The notes under the pieces: model-generated
Told to the model about the DNA's origin: nothing
Database searches by the model: none
Seen by the model: the letters and a program-made list of their open reading frames with translations, nothing else
From: Nemertoderma westbladi
Lineage: Eukaryota > Xenacoelomorpha > Nemertodermatida > Nemertodermatidae
Direction: 5' to 3'
Assembly (NCBI GenBank): GCA_032718475.1
Contig: JAUCBJ010005326.1
Coordinates: 1 to 21,079, forward strand
Length of the DNA stretch: 21,079 nucleotides
Part shown: positions 19,176-21,079 of the stretch, in pieces
Numbering within the stretch: the stretch's first letter is position 1
How the letters are laid out: each line of letters begins with the position of its first letter
Program-made: the position numbers and the translations under genes

Positions 19176-19191
19176 AGTAACATTTTACTCA
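19176..19191. repeat. Target-site duplication of copy 3, right
   Basis: Exact match to 18164-18179. Confidence 0.93.
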
Positions 19192-19205
19192 AATTGATAT
19201 CGGAG

Positions 19206-19249
19206 AGTATGAGTAAGTGCACACTCGAACCAGGAGTCCCTGCAGAAGA
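19206..19249 (+). other. Candidate second exon of small gene
   Basis: Between TATCGGAG and the donor GAAGAG|GTATGG the frame reads SMSKCTLEPGVPAEE, with varied, protein-like composition. The acceptor is weak and lacks a good pyrimidine tract, so the left edge is uncertain. The first candidate exon (18115) would be split from it by copy 3. No family is recognised. Confidence 0.25.
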
Positions 19250-19458
19250 GGTATGGTCCAATTCTCTTTAACCAAATAAGAAATCTAAAAATGTTAATGT
19301 TAAATGTTAAACATGTTGCATTTTCATGTCAATAGTTAAATTTTCTATCACGTGAGCATTATGTGCGCCGGTATTATCAAACACATGCGCCCGAATTAGT
19401 CGTGTTATTTGCGCACGTAATACTAAACGTGTTATTGTTTACCTGAAAATCCTTTAGG

Positions 19459-19653
19459 TTCTCCGTGAAAGGATTTTGCAAAATGTTATTGCAAATAATT
19501 AATATCTTTGAGGACGTATATGGCCGGCATACAATGTATCAGGTTGTATTTCCAGGAGGACCTGGAGGTCCTGGAGGTCACCAGTTCGACCCCAACTGGA
19601 TATCGATGCCAATTTTGCTATTCTGGTTCTTAACGAAAATTATAATAATATAA
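19459..19653 (+). other. Candidate third exon or small ORF
   Basis: After an acceptor-like TCCTTTAG at 19458, two readings are possible. Phase 0 gives VLRERILQNVIANN and a stop. The other frame is open for about 64 codons to 19653, with FPGGPGGPGG followed by a hydrophobic end (MPILLFWFLTKIIII). Both look protein-like; I cannot decide between them and neither matches a known family. Confidence 0.25.
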
Positions 19654-19896
19654 AACAACAATAAATATTTAAAAAAATGCCCGTCGCATTTTCCTATGGT
19701 TGTAATTGCCTTGCAAAAATGGTTGTAACAAAAGCTCTAAATATTGAAGCTGCCAACGCCAGTCTTTACTGAATAATACAATAGTAATAGTCTATCTTGT
19801 AAACCCACACCCATTTCTTGTCCAGGTCCCGCAGTCCATTCAAGCGGGTACTTCATTTAAAGTATTTATGTAGGCCTATGACTGTGGCATATGCCT
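19654..19896. other. No gene recognised
   Basis: AT-rich. One acceptor-like TTTCTTGTCCAG ends near 19826 and is followed by a short open stretch (VPQSIQAGTSFK), which could be a further exon of the small gene but is too short to call. Confidence 0.35.
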
Positions 19897-20746
19897 TTAC
19901 TGTGGAAGATCACCCATGGTGTTGAACAGGCATTCCTTTAGGAAACATAGTGGAAGGGTTTACTGTGGAAGATCCCCCATGGTGGTGAACAGGCATTCCT
20001 TTAGGAAACAGAGAGGAAGGGTTTACTGTGGAAGATCACCTGTGGTGGTGAACAGGCATTCCTTTAGGAAACATAGTGGAAGGGTTTACTGTCGAAGATC
20101 CCGCATGGTGGTGAACAGGCATTCCTTTAGGAAACAGAATGGAGGGTTTACTGTGGAGGATCACCCATGGTGGTGAACAGGCATTCCTTTAGGAAACAGA
20201 GAGGAAGGGTTTACTGTGGAAGATCACCTGTGGTGGTGAACAGGCATTCCTTTAGGAAACATAGTGAAAGGGTTTACTGTGGAAGATCACCTGTGGTGGT
20301 GAACAGGCATTCCTTTAGGAAACATAGTGGAAGGGTTTACTGTGGAAGATCCCCCATGGTGGTGAACAGGCATTCCTTTAGGAAACAGAATGGAGGGTTT
20401 ACTGTGGAGGATCACCCATGGTGGTGAACAGGCATTCCTTTAGGAAACAGAGAGGACGGGTTTACTGTGGAAGATCACCTGTGGTGGTGAACAGGCATTC
20501 CTTTAGGAAACATAGTAGAAGGGTTTACTGTGGAAGATCACCCATGGTGGTGAACAGGCATTCCTTTAGGAAACAGAGAGGAAGGGTTTACTGTGGAAGA
20601 TCACCCATGGTGGTGAACAGGCATTCCTTTAGGAAACAGACTGGAAGGGTTTACTGTGGAAGATCCCCCATGGTGGTGAACAGGCATTCCTTTGGGAAAC
20701 AGAGTGAAAGGGTTTACTGTGGAAGATCACCCATGGTGGTGAACAA
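19897..20746. repeat. 63 bp minisatellite, ~13.5 units, with 251 bp higher order
   Basis: Units contain GGTGAACAGGCATTCC, TTTAGGAAACA, a variable AGAGAGG, TAGTGG or GAATGG, GGGTTTACTGTGGAAGATC and CCCATGGT. Since 63 is 21 codons, one + frame stays open and reads MVVNRHSFRK, then GRVYCGRSP, over and over. Units with GAATGGAGGG lack one base, and these recur every fourth unit, giving a 251 bp super-unit (starts at 19916, 20167, 20418). Each lesion ends the frame at TGGTGGTGA, where a new ATG overlaps. Whether it is translated is unknown; repeat expansion alone explains it. Confidence 0.93.
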
Positions 20747-21079
20747 GCAGAAATTCAACTTTTTAATCTCAATAATTCAATCAATCCTATAAAATTTGGT
20801 AAGAGGTAGATAAAAGCGAGTTCATAATCCTAATGAAAACGACAATATATCAGTATCAGTTTACTTCAGTACTTAGCCACTTAGCGTAAGTTCCAAAATT
20901 TTCGCGGGGGTGGATGCATACCAGGTGTACTCCATAATGAATCACAGAGTTGAATGTTTAGCATAACCGGCACCACCGTCAGGTTTGTACCGTCAAGAAA
21001 TTGAGTTTTTACCTACCGTAGTTTCAGCAGTAAGCGGAAAAACATAACAGAAAAACAACTGCAATCTCAATAGAGATTC
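20747..21079. other. No gene recognised at right edge
   Basis: Unique AT-rich sequence following the minisatellite. No domain-bearing frame, RNA gene or repeat was seen. Confidence 0.5.

Overview
The window looks like a piece of an invertebrate animal nuclear genome. It has spliced exons with GT-AG borders and matching intron phases, a eukaryotic tRNA-Phe with internal A and B boxes and a T5 stop, a microsomal CYP4-type P450, non-LTR retrotransposon copies and several satellites. There are no operons or bacterial signals. I cannot name the species; a marine invertebrate fits, but that is inference.

Layout. 1-2698: a 62-64 bp minisatellite split by an RTE-like non-LTR retrotransposon copy (copy 1), whose reverse-transcriptase frame is broken. 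2699-6597: no recognised gene, but hairpins, a C-rich tract, microsatellites, a 315 bp satellite made of ~157 bp half-units and a 24-G run. 6598-6670: tRNA-Phe(GAA). 6917-10227: a very long 22 bp satellite (about 145-150 units) ending ~80 bp before an exon. 10306-13348: four consecutive exons of a spectrin-repeat (nesprin, spectraplakin or dystrophin-like) protein on the + strand, with compatible phases. The 3' end of the last exon, including its splice donor, is amplified into a 49 bp minisatellite (13308-15029), and that array is interrupted by retroelement copy 2. 15030-17530: a fold-back repeat, then an intronless CYP4-like P450 on the - strand (15992-17494). 18033-19896: a TATA box, an ATG directly followed by a splice donor, retroelement copy 3 with a clean 16 bp target-site duplication, and weak candidate exons of a small unrecognised gene. 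19897-20746: a 63 bp minisatellite whose only open frame is a 21-residue repeat.

The central observation is the interplay between splice-like sequence, tandem repeats and one retroelement family. Two arrays carry AG|GTAAGTAAG or AG|GTTAGTTAG in every unit, and two of the three retroelement copies sit exactly in those arrays. Copies 2 and 3 are independent insertions, each with its own target-site duplication, yet their 5' ends lie within ~16 bp of each other on the element. The P450 lacks the I-helix glutamate that links haem covalently in most CYP4 enzymes. The spectrin exons and the P450 are separate genes; the P450 may lie inside a downstream intron of the spectrin-repeat gene, which continues beyond the last exon seen.
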